Below, one piece after another: positions 6,612 to 13,798 of a stretch of 17,784 nucleotides of DNA (within the stretch, counting starts at the first letter, position 1; each line of letters starts with the position of its first letter). The stretch is taken from positions 1 to 17,784 of the forward strand of contig JAKFWE010000036.1 in NCBI GenBank assembly GCA_021732895.1, read 5' to 3'. A model generated the notes under the pieces. The model had not been told where the DNA came from. It made no database searches and saw nothing but the letters and a program-made list of their open reading frames with translations. Source of the DNA: Allobosea sp. GTDB taxonomy: Bacteria; Pseudomonadota; Alphaproteobacteria; Rhizobiales; Beijerinckiaceae. The position numbers were made by a program, and so were the translations under genes.

Positions 6612-7640
6612 ATGCTTCTCACCACGCTCGCCGGCAGCCTGCCGAAGCCCCTCTGGCTGGCCGAGCCGGAAAAGCTCTGGGCGCCGTGGCGGCTGGAAGG
6701 CGAGGCGCTGGAGGCCGGCAAGCGCGACGCGACGATCCTCTCGGTCAAGCTCCAGGAGGATGCGGGCCTCGACATCGTCGGCGACGGCGAGCAGGCGCGG
6801 GTGCATTTCGTGCACGGCTTCCTGGCCAATCTCGACGGCATCGACTTCGCCAAGAAAACCGTCATGGGCATCCGCAACGACCGCTACAAGGCCGAGGTGC
6901 CGACCGTCACCGGGCCGATCCGCCGCAAGGGGCCGGTGCACGCGATGGAGGCGCAGGCCGCCCGCGCCCATACCACGCGCAAGCTGAAATTCACGCTGCC
7001 CGGGCCGATGACCATCGTCGACACGATCGCCGACGAGCATTACGGCCGGCGCGAGGACCTGGCGATGGCCTTCGCCGAGGCGCTGAACGAGGAGGCGCAT
7101 GAGCTGCAGGCGATCGGCGTCGACGTGATCCAGTTCGACGAACCCGCCTTCAACGTCTACATGAAGGAGGTCTCCGACTGGGGCGTGGCCTGCCTCGAGC
7201 GCGCCGCGCAGGGGCTGAGCGCGACCACGGCCGTGCACATCTGCTACGGCTACGGCATCAAGGCCAACATCGACTGGAAGGCGACGCTCGGAGACCAGTG
7301 GCGCCATTACGAGGATACGTTCCCGGCGCTGGCGAGGAGTTCGATCAAGCAGGTTTCGCTCGAATGCCGCAATTCCAAGGTGCCGCTGGAGCTGATCCGG
7401 CTGCTCGACGGCAAGGACGTGCTGGCGGGCGCCATCGACGTCGCCTCGAACGCGATCGAGACGCCCGAGGAAGTCGCCGCCGCGATCCGCGCCGTGCTCA
7501 AGTTCGTCGCGCCGGAAAAGCTCTTCCCCTGCACCAATTGCGGGCTGGCGCCGATGACCTCTGCGGTCGCCTATGGCAAGCTGGCCGCGCTGGCGCGGGG
7601 CGCGGCGCTGGTGCGCAAGGAACTGGGCAAGGCGTCCTGA
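6612..7640 (+). CDS. Short MetE-like (cobalamin-independent 'core-MetE') methionine synthase, MesD-like
   Basis: A 342-residue protein matching only the C-terminal catalytic half of MetE (MetE itself is about 750 residues). It should transfer a methyl group to homocysteine to form methionine. The zinc ligands of MetE all have counterparts: H209 and C211 in VHICYGYG, E251 in SLECRNS and C310 in the terminal CTNCGLAP. The conserved acidic pair appears as FDEPAF (175-180). The opening AGSLPKPLWLAEPEKLW and the HYGRRED segment recall the MesD subgroup of folate-independent core-MetE enzymes; this is from memory of the family, not a search. The start is ATG 6612: the 21 extra codons back to 6549 are Arg/Pro-rich and the homology begins at MLLTTLAGS. 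The stop is 27 nt before the yciA-like gene, so the two are probably one operon. No MesX (DUF1852) gene is visible. Confidence 0.9.
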   Translation: MLLTTLAGSLPKPLWLAEPEKLWAPWRLEGEALEAGKRDATILSVKLQEDAGLDIVGDGEQARVHFVHGFLANLDGIDFAKKTVMGIRNDRYKAEVPTVTGPIRRKGPVHAMEAQAARAHTTRKLKFTLPGPMTIVDTIADEHYGRREDLAMAFAEALNEEAHELQAIGVDVIQFDEPAFNVYMKEVSDWGVACLERAAQGLSATTAVHICYGYGIKANIDWKATLGDQWRHYEDTFPALARSSIKQVSLECRNSKVPLELIRLLDGKDVLAGAIDVASNAIETPEEVAAAIRAVLKFVAPEKLFPCTNCGLAPMTSAVAYGKLAALARGAALVRKELGKAS

Positions 7641-7667
7641 GACGCCGGTGAAGGCGAGACCGCGACG

Positions 7668-8078
7668 ATGACCGAACCCGGCCCTACGCCCGAGGAGGCG
7701 CCGCGCGGCGACCTGACCGTGCGCACGATCGCGATGCCGGCCGACACCAACGCCAATGGCGACATCTTCGGCGGCTGGGTGATGTCGCGGATGGATTCGG
7801 CCGGCGGCATCGCCGGCGTCGACCGGGCGCAGGGGCGGGTGGTGACGATCGCCGTCGAGGCGATGACGTTCTTCCGACCAGTCAAGGTCGGCGACGTGCT
7901 CAGCGTCTACACCCAGGTCGAGCGCGTCGGCCGCACGTCGATTAAGATCCATGTCGAGGCCTGGGCGAGGCGCTTCCGCACGGCGCTGAACGAGAAGGTC
8001 ACCGACGCAACCTTCACCTTCGTCGCGATCGACGAGGAAGGGCGGCCCCGCCCGGTGCCGAAGCTGCCCGCCACATGA
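7668..8078 (+). CDS. yciA: YciA-type acyl-CoA thioesterase (hotdog fold)
   Basis: A 136-residue single hotdog-domain thioesterase that hydrolyses acyl-CoA to free acid and CoA. It closely follows the YciA pattern: TVRTIAMPADTNANGDIFGG (residues 17-36), then WVMSRMDSAGG with the catalytic aspartate at D43, VVTIAVEAMTFFRPVKVGD, YTQVERVGRTSI and the C-terminal TFTFVAIDEEGRPRPVP. YciA proteins have broad acyl-chain specificity and act in the cytoplasm as hexamers; the substrate range here cannot be predicted. It lies 27 nt after the MetE-like gene, suggesting co-transcription, but I see no biochemical link between the two. The following 151 nt before the TadG-like gene hold no gene. Confidence 0.95.
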   Translation: MTEPGPTPEEAPRGDLTVRTIAMPADTNANGDIFGGWVMSRMDSAGGIAGVDRAQGRVVTIAVEAMTFFRPVKVGDVLSVYTQVERVGRTSIKIHVEAWARRFRTALNEKVTDATFTFVAIDEEGRPRPVPKLPAT

Positions 8079-8229
8079 GCCGGCGCCGCGCCGATGCGCC
8101 GCAGTTTCGGCGGTTTCGATAACAGGCGATTCACTTCGCTCCGAGATGGGCATGATCCGTTAACGATTGCCTGAGGTTGCGATGCTCTTGTGATGGCGTT
8201 CGTCCTTCTCCAAGCGAGAGCTGACCATC

Positions 8230-9591
8230 ATGTTCGCGTCCATCCACCGCCTCCGCGGGCGCATCTTAGAATTCCGCCGCAGCCGCGACGGCAACGTGCT
8301 GGTGATGTTCGCCATGGTGTTGCCGGCGATGCTGCTCAGCGTGCTCGCGCTGGTCGATTACAGCCGGGCGGCGACGCAGCGGCTCGAACTGCAGAACAGC
8401 CTCGACTCCGCCACGCTCTACGCGGCGCGCTCCACGGCCACCACCGAAACCGAACTCACCGCGATCGGCATGCGCGTCCTGCGCGCGAACCTGCAGGGAT
8501 CCGGCGTGAGCCTGGGCGCCGTCTCGTTCCGGATGGACGCCAACCAGCGGGTCTACGGTTCGGCGCAGGCGCTGGTGCCGGTCACGGCGCCCGGCATCAT
8601 CGGCGTCAGCCAGGTCACGATCGGATCGACGTCCGAGGTGGCGCGCTCGTCGAACAATGTCGAGGTCGCGATCGCGCTCGACGTCACCGGCTCGATGCGG
8701 GGCACGCCGCTCGCCGACATGAAATCGGCCGCGAAGGAACTCGTCGATCTGATCGTCAAGGATGTGCAGACGCCGCACTACACCAAGGTGGCGCTGGTGC
8801 CCTATTCGAACGCCGTCAACGTCGGCAGCCTCGCCAACAGCGTGCGCGGCACGCTGACGGCCGGGCGTTGCGACACCCCCGGCTGCGAGCGCTATCGCTT
8901 CTACAACGCCAGCAACGAGCGGATCACCTATGACGCCTCGACCTGCGTGACGGAGCGGACCGGATCTGACGCCTACACGGACGTCGCGCCCAACTTGCCG
9001 CCAACGCGGGTCGGCCAGCACTACATCGGAGCCCAGAGCGGCGACGGCAATCTCTGCATCGCTTCGCAGATCGTGCCGCTCTCGACCAATCGCGCCTCGC
9101 TCAAGGCCAGCATCGACGCCTACTCCGCCGAAGGCTCGACCGCCGGGCAGATCGGCCTTGCCTGGGCCTGGTACATGGTGTCGCCGAATTTCGCATCGCT
9201 CTTTCCGGCGTCGAGCCAGGCCGCCGCCTACAATTCGCGCGATCTGCTCAAGGTCGTCATCCTGATGACGGACGGCGAATTCAACACCGCCCATGCAAAC
9301 GGGGTGCTGTCGCGCGATTCCGGCTTCGGCTCGAACGCGATCCAGATCAACCAGAACGCCACGAACGGCTCGGCCCATAACCAGGCGCTGACGCTGTGCG
9401 GCCGGATCAAGAGCTCCGGCGTCATTCTCTACACGGTCGGCTTCAACCTGAATTCCAACAACGCCCGCAACCTGATGCGCGACTGCGCGACCAGCGCGAC
9501 GCACGCCTATCTCCCCAATGGCGGCGTCGCGCTGTCGGACGCGTTCCGCGCCATCGGCCAGGAGATCAACTCGCTGCGCATCGCCCGCTGA
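8230..9591 (+). CDS. TadG-like pilus-assembly protein with VWA domain
   Basis: A 453-residue protein of the TadE/TadG type. Residues about 18-47 carry the pilin-like N-terminal segment (SRDGNVLVMFAMVLPAMLLS followed by a hydrophobic helix) that anchors such proteins in the inner membrane, leaving the rest in the periplasm. From about residue 140 a von Willebrand A domain begins: the MIDAS-like DVTGSM (D152-M157), then VALVPYSNAVNVG and VVILMTDGEFN. Between the last two strands lies a large insertion (about residues 200-330) with several cysteines (RCDTPGC, DASTC, GNLC); two more (LCGR, RDC) follow, giving six that may form disulfides. The Tad system builds Flp pili used for adhesion, but no other tad gene is in view. 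GAGAG precedes the ATG by about 9 nt. A strong terminator follows. Confidence 0.92.
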   Translation: MFASIHRLRGRILEFRRSRDGNVLVMFAMVLPAMLLSVLALVDYSRAATQRLELQNSLDSATLYAARSTATTETELTAIGMRVLRANLQGSGVSLGAVSFRMDANQRVYGSAQALVPVTAPGIIGVSQVTIGSTSEVARSSNNVEVAIALDVTGSMRGTPLADMKSAAKELVDLIVKDVQTPHYTKVALVPYSNAVNVGSLANSVRGTLTAGRCDTPGCERYRFYNASNERITYDASTCVTERTGSDAYTDVAPNLPPTRVGQHYIGAQSGDGNLCIASQIVPLSTNRASLKASIDAYSAEGSTAGQIGLAWAWYMVSPNFASLFPASSQAAAYNSRDLLKVVILMTDGEFNTAHANGVLSRDSGFGSNAIQINQNATNGSAHNQALTLCGRIKSSGVILYTVGFNLNSNNARNLMRDCATSATHAYLPNGGVALSDAFRAIGQEINSLRIAR

Positions 9592-9646
9592 GGCGAGGCG
9601 AAACGGCCGGGAGCCGTAAAACCTAACCAGGCCTGAATCGACCCTG

Positions 9647-9689
9647 AACCGCCGTGATTCAAAAGAATCCGGCGGTTTAAGCGTTTTTT
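9647..9689 (+). terminator. Intrinsic terminator after the TadG-like gene
   Basis: AACCGCC (9647-9653) pairs with GGCGGTT (9671-9677), and GATTC (9656-9660) pairs with GAATC (9665-9669) across an AAAA loop, with a small internal bulge. A six-T tract (9684-9689) follows within 7 nt. This is the clearest Rho-independent terminator in the window and separates the TadG-like gene from the binding-protein/MCP pair. Confidence 0.87.
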
Positions 9690-9767
9690 AAGCGTGTATC
9701 CCCAATTGTGGCGGTCGAGTGGCCTAAGCCGAACGATCGCATCCATTCATCCCTGGGGGAACCATCC

Positions 9768-10934
9768 ATGCTCAATCGTCGCGACATCCTGTCCGGCCTC
9801 GCCTCCGGCGTCGCCATTTCCGTCCTGCCGTCCCACGCCTTCGCCGAGCCCGGCGTCGCCGCCGACAAGATCCTGCTCGGCCAGGCCGCCGTCTTCGAGG
9901 GGCCCGCCAGCGCGCTCGGGCTGGGCATGCGCGACGGCATCATGGCGGCCTTCGCCGAGGCCAACGGCAAGGGCGGCGTCAACGGGCGCAAGCTCGAACT
10001 GGTGACGCAGGATGACGGCTACGAGCCCAACAAGGCGATCGACGCCACCAAGGCGCTGATCGCCAAGGACGTGTTCGCGCTGGTCGGCCCGGTCGGCACG
10101 CCGACCTCGATGGCCGCCCACCCGATCGCCAAGGAAGCCGGCGTGCCCTTCATCGGCGCGTTCACCGGGGCCGAGGGCCTGCGCTCCCCCTACCAGCCGC
10201 ATGTCGTCAACGTCCGCGCCTCCTATTTCCAGGAGACCGAGATGTGGATCGAGCGCCTGACCAAGGACAAGGGCTTCTCCAAGATCGCCATCTTCTACCA
10301 GGACGACGCCTTCGGCCGGGCCGGCCTCGCCGGCGTCAAGAAGGCGATGGACGCCCGCAAGATGAGCCTCGTCGCCGAAGGCACCTTCGAGCGCAACACC
10401 GTCGCCGTGCGCGCCGCCCTGCTCGAAATCCGCAAGGCCTCCCCGGAAGCCGTCGTGATGGTCGGCCCCTACAAGCCCTGCGCCGAGTTCATCAAGCTCT
10501 GCAAGCAGCTCAAGTTCGAGCCGGTGTTCATGAACATCTCCTTCGTCGGCTCCGATGCGCTCGCGGCCGAACTCGGCGCGGCCGGCGCCGGCGCCTACGT
10601 CACGCAGGTCGTGCCGCTGCCGACCGACGCCTCGATCCCGGTGGTCAAGGCCTACCAGGCGGCGCTGGCCGCCAGCGACGCCAAGGACAAGAAGCCGGGC
10701 TTCGTCTCGCTCGAGGGCTATCTCGTCGGCCGCACCGTGATCGCGGCGCTGGAGAAAGCCGGCAAGGAGCCGACGCGCAAGGCTTTCATGGCGGCGCTGA
10801 CCGCCGGCGCCTATGATTTCGGAGGCTTCAAGATGGCCTTCGGCCCGGACGACAATCGCGGCTCCGACGACGTCTACCTGACCGTGATCGGTCCGGACGG
10901 CGCCTTCAAGTCGGTCACCTCCCTGACCGCCTGA
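9768..10934 (+). CDS. Periplasmic substrate-binding protein, LivK/Peripla_BP_6 type
   Basis: A 388-residue type-I periplasmic binding protein of the branched-chain amino acid/amide (HAAT) family. The N-terminus is a Tat-like signal (MLNRRDILSG, twin Arg at 4-5, hydrophobic core, likely cleavage after AFA, residue 26). The mature part begins with KILLGQAAVFEGPASALGLG, a typical ligand-site stretch, followed by GGVNGRKLELVTQDDGYEPN, ALVGPVGTPTS and KIAIFYQDDAFGRAGL. It captures a small solute, perhaps an amino acid or amide, but the ligand cannot be read. The start at 9768 is preferred over the upstream GTG because the signal peptide begins there and a GGGGGAA ribosome-binding site precedes it. 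No permease or ATPase gene is adjacent; 39 nt downstream lies a chemoreceptor, so it may deliver its ligand to that receptor. Confidence 0.93.
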   Translation: MLNRRDILSGLASGVAISVLPSHAFAEPGVAADKILLGQAAVFEGPASALGLGMRDGIMAAFAEANGKGGVNGRKLELVTQDDGYEPNKAIDATKALIAKDVFALVGPVGTPTSMAAHPIAKEAGVPFIGAFTGAEGLRSPYQPHVVNVRASYFQETEMWIERLTKDKGFSKIAIFYQDDAFGRAGLAGVKKAMDARKMSLVAEGTFERNTVAVRAALLEIRKASPEAVVMVGPYKPCAEFIKLCKQLKFEPVFMNISFVGSDALAAELGAAGAGAYVTQVVPLPTDASIPVVKAYQAALAASDAKDKKPGFVSLEGYLVGRTVIAALEKAGKEPTRKAFMAALTAGAYDFGGFKMAFGPDDNRGSDDVYLTVIGPDGAFKSVTSLTA

Positions 10935-10973
10935 TCCCTGCCCACGCGCCGCGTTGCATTCCGGAGAGCGAGC

Positions 10974-13382
10974 ATGAAAACGGCCCAGAAACCCGCGCGC
11001 CAGCGCACGAAGCTCAGGATCGGCATCGCCGCGCGCATCTATGCCGCGCTCGGCCTGCTGACCTGCCTGACCATCGTGGCCTCGCTGGTGGCGTGGTTCT
11101 CCTATGGCCGGCTCGACCTGACGGTGAAGGACCTGATCGAGCGCAAGATGCCCGTCGTGGAGCTTGCGCTCGAACTGTCGCAGGCGGCGACGCGATCGAC
11201 CGCGCTGGCGCAGCGCTTCAGCGAGGTGACCAATGTCCGGGAGCGCTCCGCGCTCACAGGCGAGCTCGACGGCGTCGAGGCCAGCCAGTTCGACATCCTG
11301 CGGCGCATCGAGGGCGTCGACAAGACCAAGGCGCAGGCCGCGATCGACGGCCTGTCGCAGCAGATCAACGGAGTCAACGACCTGACGGGCGAGCGGCTGC
11401 GCATCGCCGCCGACGCCCAGCGGGCGATCGACACGCTCTCCCAGGCGCGCGAGGAATTCGTCAAGGCGGTCGGCAGCGAGGCGGACGAGGCGCAGTTCAA
11501 CGTCGTCCTCGGGCTGGAAGGCGCCGGCACGCTCTCCGGCGAGGAACTGGCCAAAATCCTCAAGCAGTTGGCGACGAAGGACTTTCCGGCCTTCGACTAT
11601 GCCCGCACCCTGCAGGCGGAGGTCAACGAGATCATCGGCCTCCTGCGCGAGGTCTCCCAGATCGAGGACAAGGCCCGGCTCGGCACGGCGCGCGAGCGCT
11701 TCCAGGCCAGCGCCCAGCGCATCCGCAAGAGCATGGTCGAGGCCGAGAAGGTCGCGGCGAACGAGGGTCGCGCGCGCTCGGTCGCCGCCATTCTCGACCA
11801 GGGCGAGAGCAGCAGCGGGCTGATCGACATCCGCGAATACGACCTGACGACACGAGGGCTGATCGCCAACGGTCTGAAGGAGATCGACGAGGCCGCCCTC
11901 CTCGTGCGCCGCGAGGTCGACGTGCTGGTCAAGGCGGCGCGCGAGGGCGCCCAGGCGTCGAGCACCTCGACCAACGCCCTGATCGCGCAGAGCAAGGTCT
12001 GGCTCGGAACGATGGGCGTCGGCTCGCTGCTCGTCGCGCTCGCGCTCGCCCTGTTCTATGTCCGCCCGATGATCGTCGGCCGCCTCAACCGGCTCTGGGC
12101 CGCGACGCGCGCCATCGCGGACGGCCAGCTCGAGACCGTCGTCGACGCCAAGGGCAACGACGAGATTTCCGACATCTCGCGCAGCGTGCTGCTGTTCCGC
12201 GACAATGCGGTGGCGCTGCGCGCCGCCGAAGCGGCGAAGGTCGCCGACGACGCGCGCGCCGTCGAGGCGAGGGCCGAGATGATGGCCGATCTCGGGGCCG
12301 CTTTCGGCGCGGTCGTCAGCGCGGCCGCCGCCGGCGATTTCGGTCGCCGCGTCGAGGCGAATTTCGCGGATGACGAGCTCAATGCGCTGGCCGGCTCGGT
12401 CAACTCGCTGCTGGAGACGGTGCAGTCCGGCCTCGCCGAGACCTGCGACGTGCTCGGCGAACTGGCGTCCGGCCATCTCTCGGCCCGCGTCGCCGGCCTC
12501 TATCAGGGCGCCTTCGCCGAGCTCAAGAACGGAACCAACGGTCTCGCCGAGGAATTCGAGAGCACGCTGGCGAGGCTCTCCGACACGGTTTCGGCGGTCC
12601 GCAACGCCACGAGCGAAATCCTCGACGGCGTCACCGATCTGGCGCAGCGCACCACCGAAGAGAGCAACGCGGTCTCCGTCGCCACCAACCAGCTCGGAGC
12701 CTTCGCGAGCACCGTGAAGAAGACCGCCAGCGAGGCCGCGCAGGCGGTCGGCATGGCGGAGGGGGCCGAGCAGCGCGCCCAGCAGGGCGAGAAGGTCGTC
12801 GCGTCGGCGCTGGAGGCGATGCAGCGCATCCGCGCCTCGTCGAGCAAGATCTCGGAGGTCATCGCGATGATCGACGAGATCGCCTTCCAGACCAATCTGC
12901 TGGCGCTGAACGCCGCCGTCGAGGCCGCGCGCGCCGGCGACAGCGGCAAGGGCTTCGCGGTGGTCGCAGCCGAGGTGCGCAGCCTGGCCAAGCGCTCGGC
13001 CGACGCCTCCAACGACGTCAAGAAGCTGGTCGAGGCGGCCCATGGCGACGTCAAGGTCGGCGTCGGGCTGGTCGAGGAGACATCCTCGATGTTCGAGGCC
13101 ATCGTCTCCTCGGTGAACGATCTGTCCGGCCTGATGACCGGCATCTCGCAGACAGCCCGCAGCCAGGCCAGCGACGTTTCCTCGATCAACAGCGAGATCG
13201 ACGGCATCGGCGCGATGGCGCACCAGAACGCGGCGCTGGTCGAGGAGACCAATGCGGCGCTCGCCCTGACCGACGAGCAGACGCGGGCGCTGACCGAGCA
13301 TATCGGCCGATTCCAGTTCCGCGCCGGCCATGTCGCGGCGCATGCCGACGACGACGGCCACGCGATCGCCCACGCGGCCTGA
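10974..13382 (+). CDS. Methyl-accepting chemotaxis protein with large helical periplasmic domain
   Basis: An 802-residue transmembrane chemoreceptor. Transmembrane helix 1 lies at about residues 22-44 and helix 2 at about 343-366. Between them is a 300-residue, Leu/Ala/Glu-rich helical sensor domain, longer than the four-helix bundle of Tar or Tsr and reminiscent of HBM/TorS-type bimodular helical sensors (inference). A HAMP domain follows (about 366-420), then two further HAMP-like segments (about 440-482, GDFGRRVEANFADDELNAL, and 485-528, GHLSARVAGLYQGAF). The signalling domain (about 545-775) has the conserved hairpin tip IDEIAFQTNLLALNAAVEAA and GKGFAVVAAEVRSLA, which contacts CheA and CheW. 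No CheR-tethering pentapeptide is present; the C-terminus ends in His/Asp-rich residues. A GGAGAG site (10963-10968) lies 5 nt upstream, and the gene appears co-transcribed with the binding protein. Confidence 0.96.
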   Translation: MKTAQKPARQRTKLRIGIAARIYAALGLLTCLTIVASLVAWFSYGRLDLTVKDLIERKMPVVELALELSQAATRSTALAQRFSEVTNVRERSALTGELDGVEASQFDILRRIEGVDKTKAQAAIDGLSQQINGVNDLTGERLRIAADAQRAIDTLSQAREEFVKAVGSEADEAQFNVVLGLEGAGTLSGEELAKILKQLATKDFPAFDYARTLQAEVNEIIGLLREVSQIEDKARLGTARERFQASAQRIRKSMVEAEKVAANEGRARSVAAILDQGESSSGLIDIREYDLTTRGLIANGLKEIDEAALLVRREVDVLVKAAREGAQASSTSTNALIAQSKVWLGTMGVGSLLVALALALFYVRPMIVGRLNRLWAATRAIADGQLETVVDAKGNDEISDISRSVLLFRDNAVALRAAEAAKVADDARAVEARAEMMADLGAAFGAVVSAAAAGDFGRRVEANFADDELNALAGSVNSLLETVQSGLAETCDVLGELASGHLSARVAGLYQGAFAELKNGTNGLAEEFESTLARLSDTVSAVRNATSEILDGVTDLAQRTTEESNAVSVATNQLGAFASTVKKTASEAAQAVGMAEGAEQRAQQGEKVVASALEAMQRIRASSSKISEVIAMIDEIAFQTNLLALNAAVEAARAGDSGKGFAVVAAEVRSLAKRSADASNDVKKLVEAAHGDVKVGVGLVEETSSMFEAIVSSVNDLSGLMTGISQTARSQASDVSSINSEIDGIGAMAHQNAALVEETNAALALTDEQTRALTEHIGRFQFRAGHVAAHADDDGHAIAHAA

Positions 13383-13405
13383 GCCCGCCGCGACGAAGCG
13401 CGAAC

Positions 13406-13433
13406 GCGCCGCCGCTCCCCGGAGCGGCGGCGC
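13406..13433 (+). terminator. GC-rich hairpin after the chemoreceptor gene
   Basis: A perfect 13-bp stem, GCGCCGCCGCTCC (13406-13418) with its complement at 13421-13433, encloses two C residues and lies 24 nt after the stop codon. There is no T-tract, but stability is very high. It is a likely terminator of the binding-protein/MCP operon or a 3'-end stabiliser. The rest of 13383-13571 is GC-rich with no gene visible. Confidence 0.5.
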
Positions 13434-13571
13434 TGCGGCTTGTCGCCGGCCCAACGGTCGCCGGCGCGGACGCCGCGCCGCCGGCTGCTGGCCGCACTGC
13501 CGGCGGAACGATCGGCGCGCCCGCCGCCCCGGCGGTTGCAAGAGGCGCGGGGGCGATGCTACCGCTGGCGC

Positions 13572-13647
13572 GGGCCGGTAGCTCAATGGTCAGAGCTCGC
13601 TGCTCATAACAGCGCCGGTGCCGGTTCGAGTCCGGCCCGGCCCACCA
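13572..13647 (+). tRNA. tRNA with CAT anticodon (tRNA-Met by anticodon; tRNA-Ile2 features)
   Basis: A complete 76-nt cloverleaf with encoded CCA. Acceptor stem GGGCCGG (13572-13578) pairs with CCGGCCC (13637-13643). The D-arm is GCTC/GAGC with an 8-nt loop. The anticodon stem CGCTG/CAGCG encloses CTCATAA, giving anticodon CAT at 13605-13607. The T-arm is GCCGG-TTCGAGT-CCGGC, followed by discriminator A and CCA. The initiator type is excluded because position 1 pairs with 72 (G-C). C4-G69 and C5-G68 pairs and the short D-loop are also features of the E. coli minor isoleucine tRNA whose C34 is converted to lysidine by TilS, so a tRNA-Ile2 identity is quite possible. It lies on the plus strand between the MCP and the TAXI gene. 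Confidence 0.97.
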
Positions 13648-13664
13648 TCGCGCCAAATTGGCCC

Positions 13665-13692
13665 TTGCCACCACGGCCTCGCCCGATAGCTT
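13665..13692 (+). promoter_or_regulatory. Candidate promoter of the TAXI-TRAP operon
   Basis: TTGCCA (13665-13670) and TAGCTT (13687-13692) are separated by 16 nt, about 107 nt before the TAXI start codon and just after the tRNA. A small palindrome GCCAA-A-TTGGC (13652-13662) lies immediately upstream of the -35 element. The match to a housekeeping promoter is moderate only. Confidence 0.33.
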
Positions 13693-13798
13693 AGAGACCC
13701 TCGACGATGCGCGCCGACGCGGCGTCGCTTCGCCGCCAAGACGCGACCATGCGGAAAAGACATGGCGCTCCGCAACAAAGCCACCGGGAGAAACGACG

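Noticed and set aside
5225..6877. A 550-codon minus-strand frame opposite the unclassified protein and the start of the MetE-like gene
   Set aside because: It spans two genes and a promoter gap and has no domain; the plus-strand frames have conserved motifs.
8125..8175. CtrA-like half-site (TTAACGATT) and one GATTC upstream of the TadG-like gene
   Set aside because: The second TTAA half-site needed for a CtrA box is missing; a single half-site is not enough.
9707..9724. A GG-N10-GC arrangement ahead of the LivK-type binding protein, resembling a sigma-54 promoter
   Set aside because: Only the invariant dinucleotides and TGGC match; too many other mismatches, and no upstream dyad was found.
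9747..13586. A 1279-codon open frame on the minus strand opposite the binding protein and chemoreceptor genes
   Set aside because: It mirrors two well-supported genes; high third-position GC removes stop codons on the opposite strand. Its translation is Arg/Gly/Asp/His-rich with no recognisable domain.
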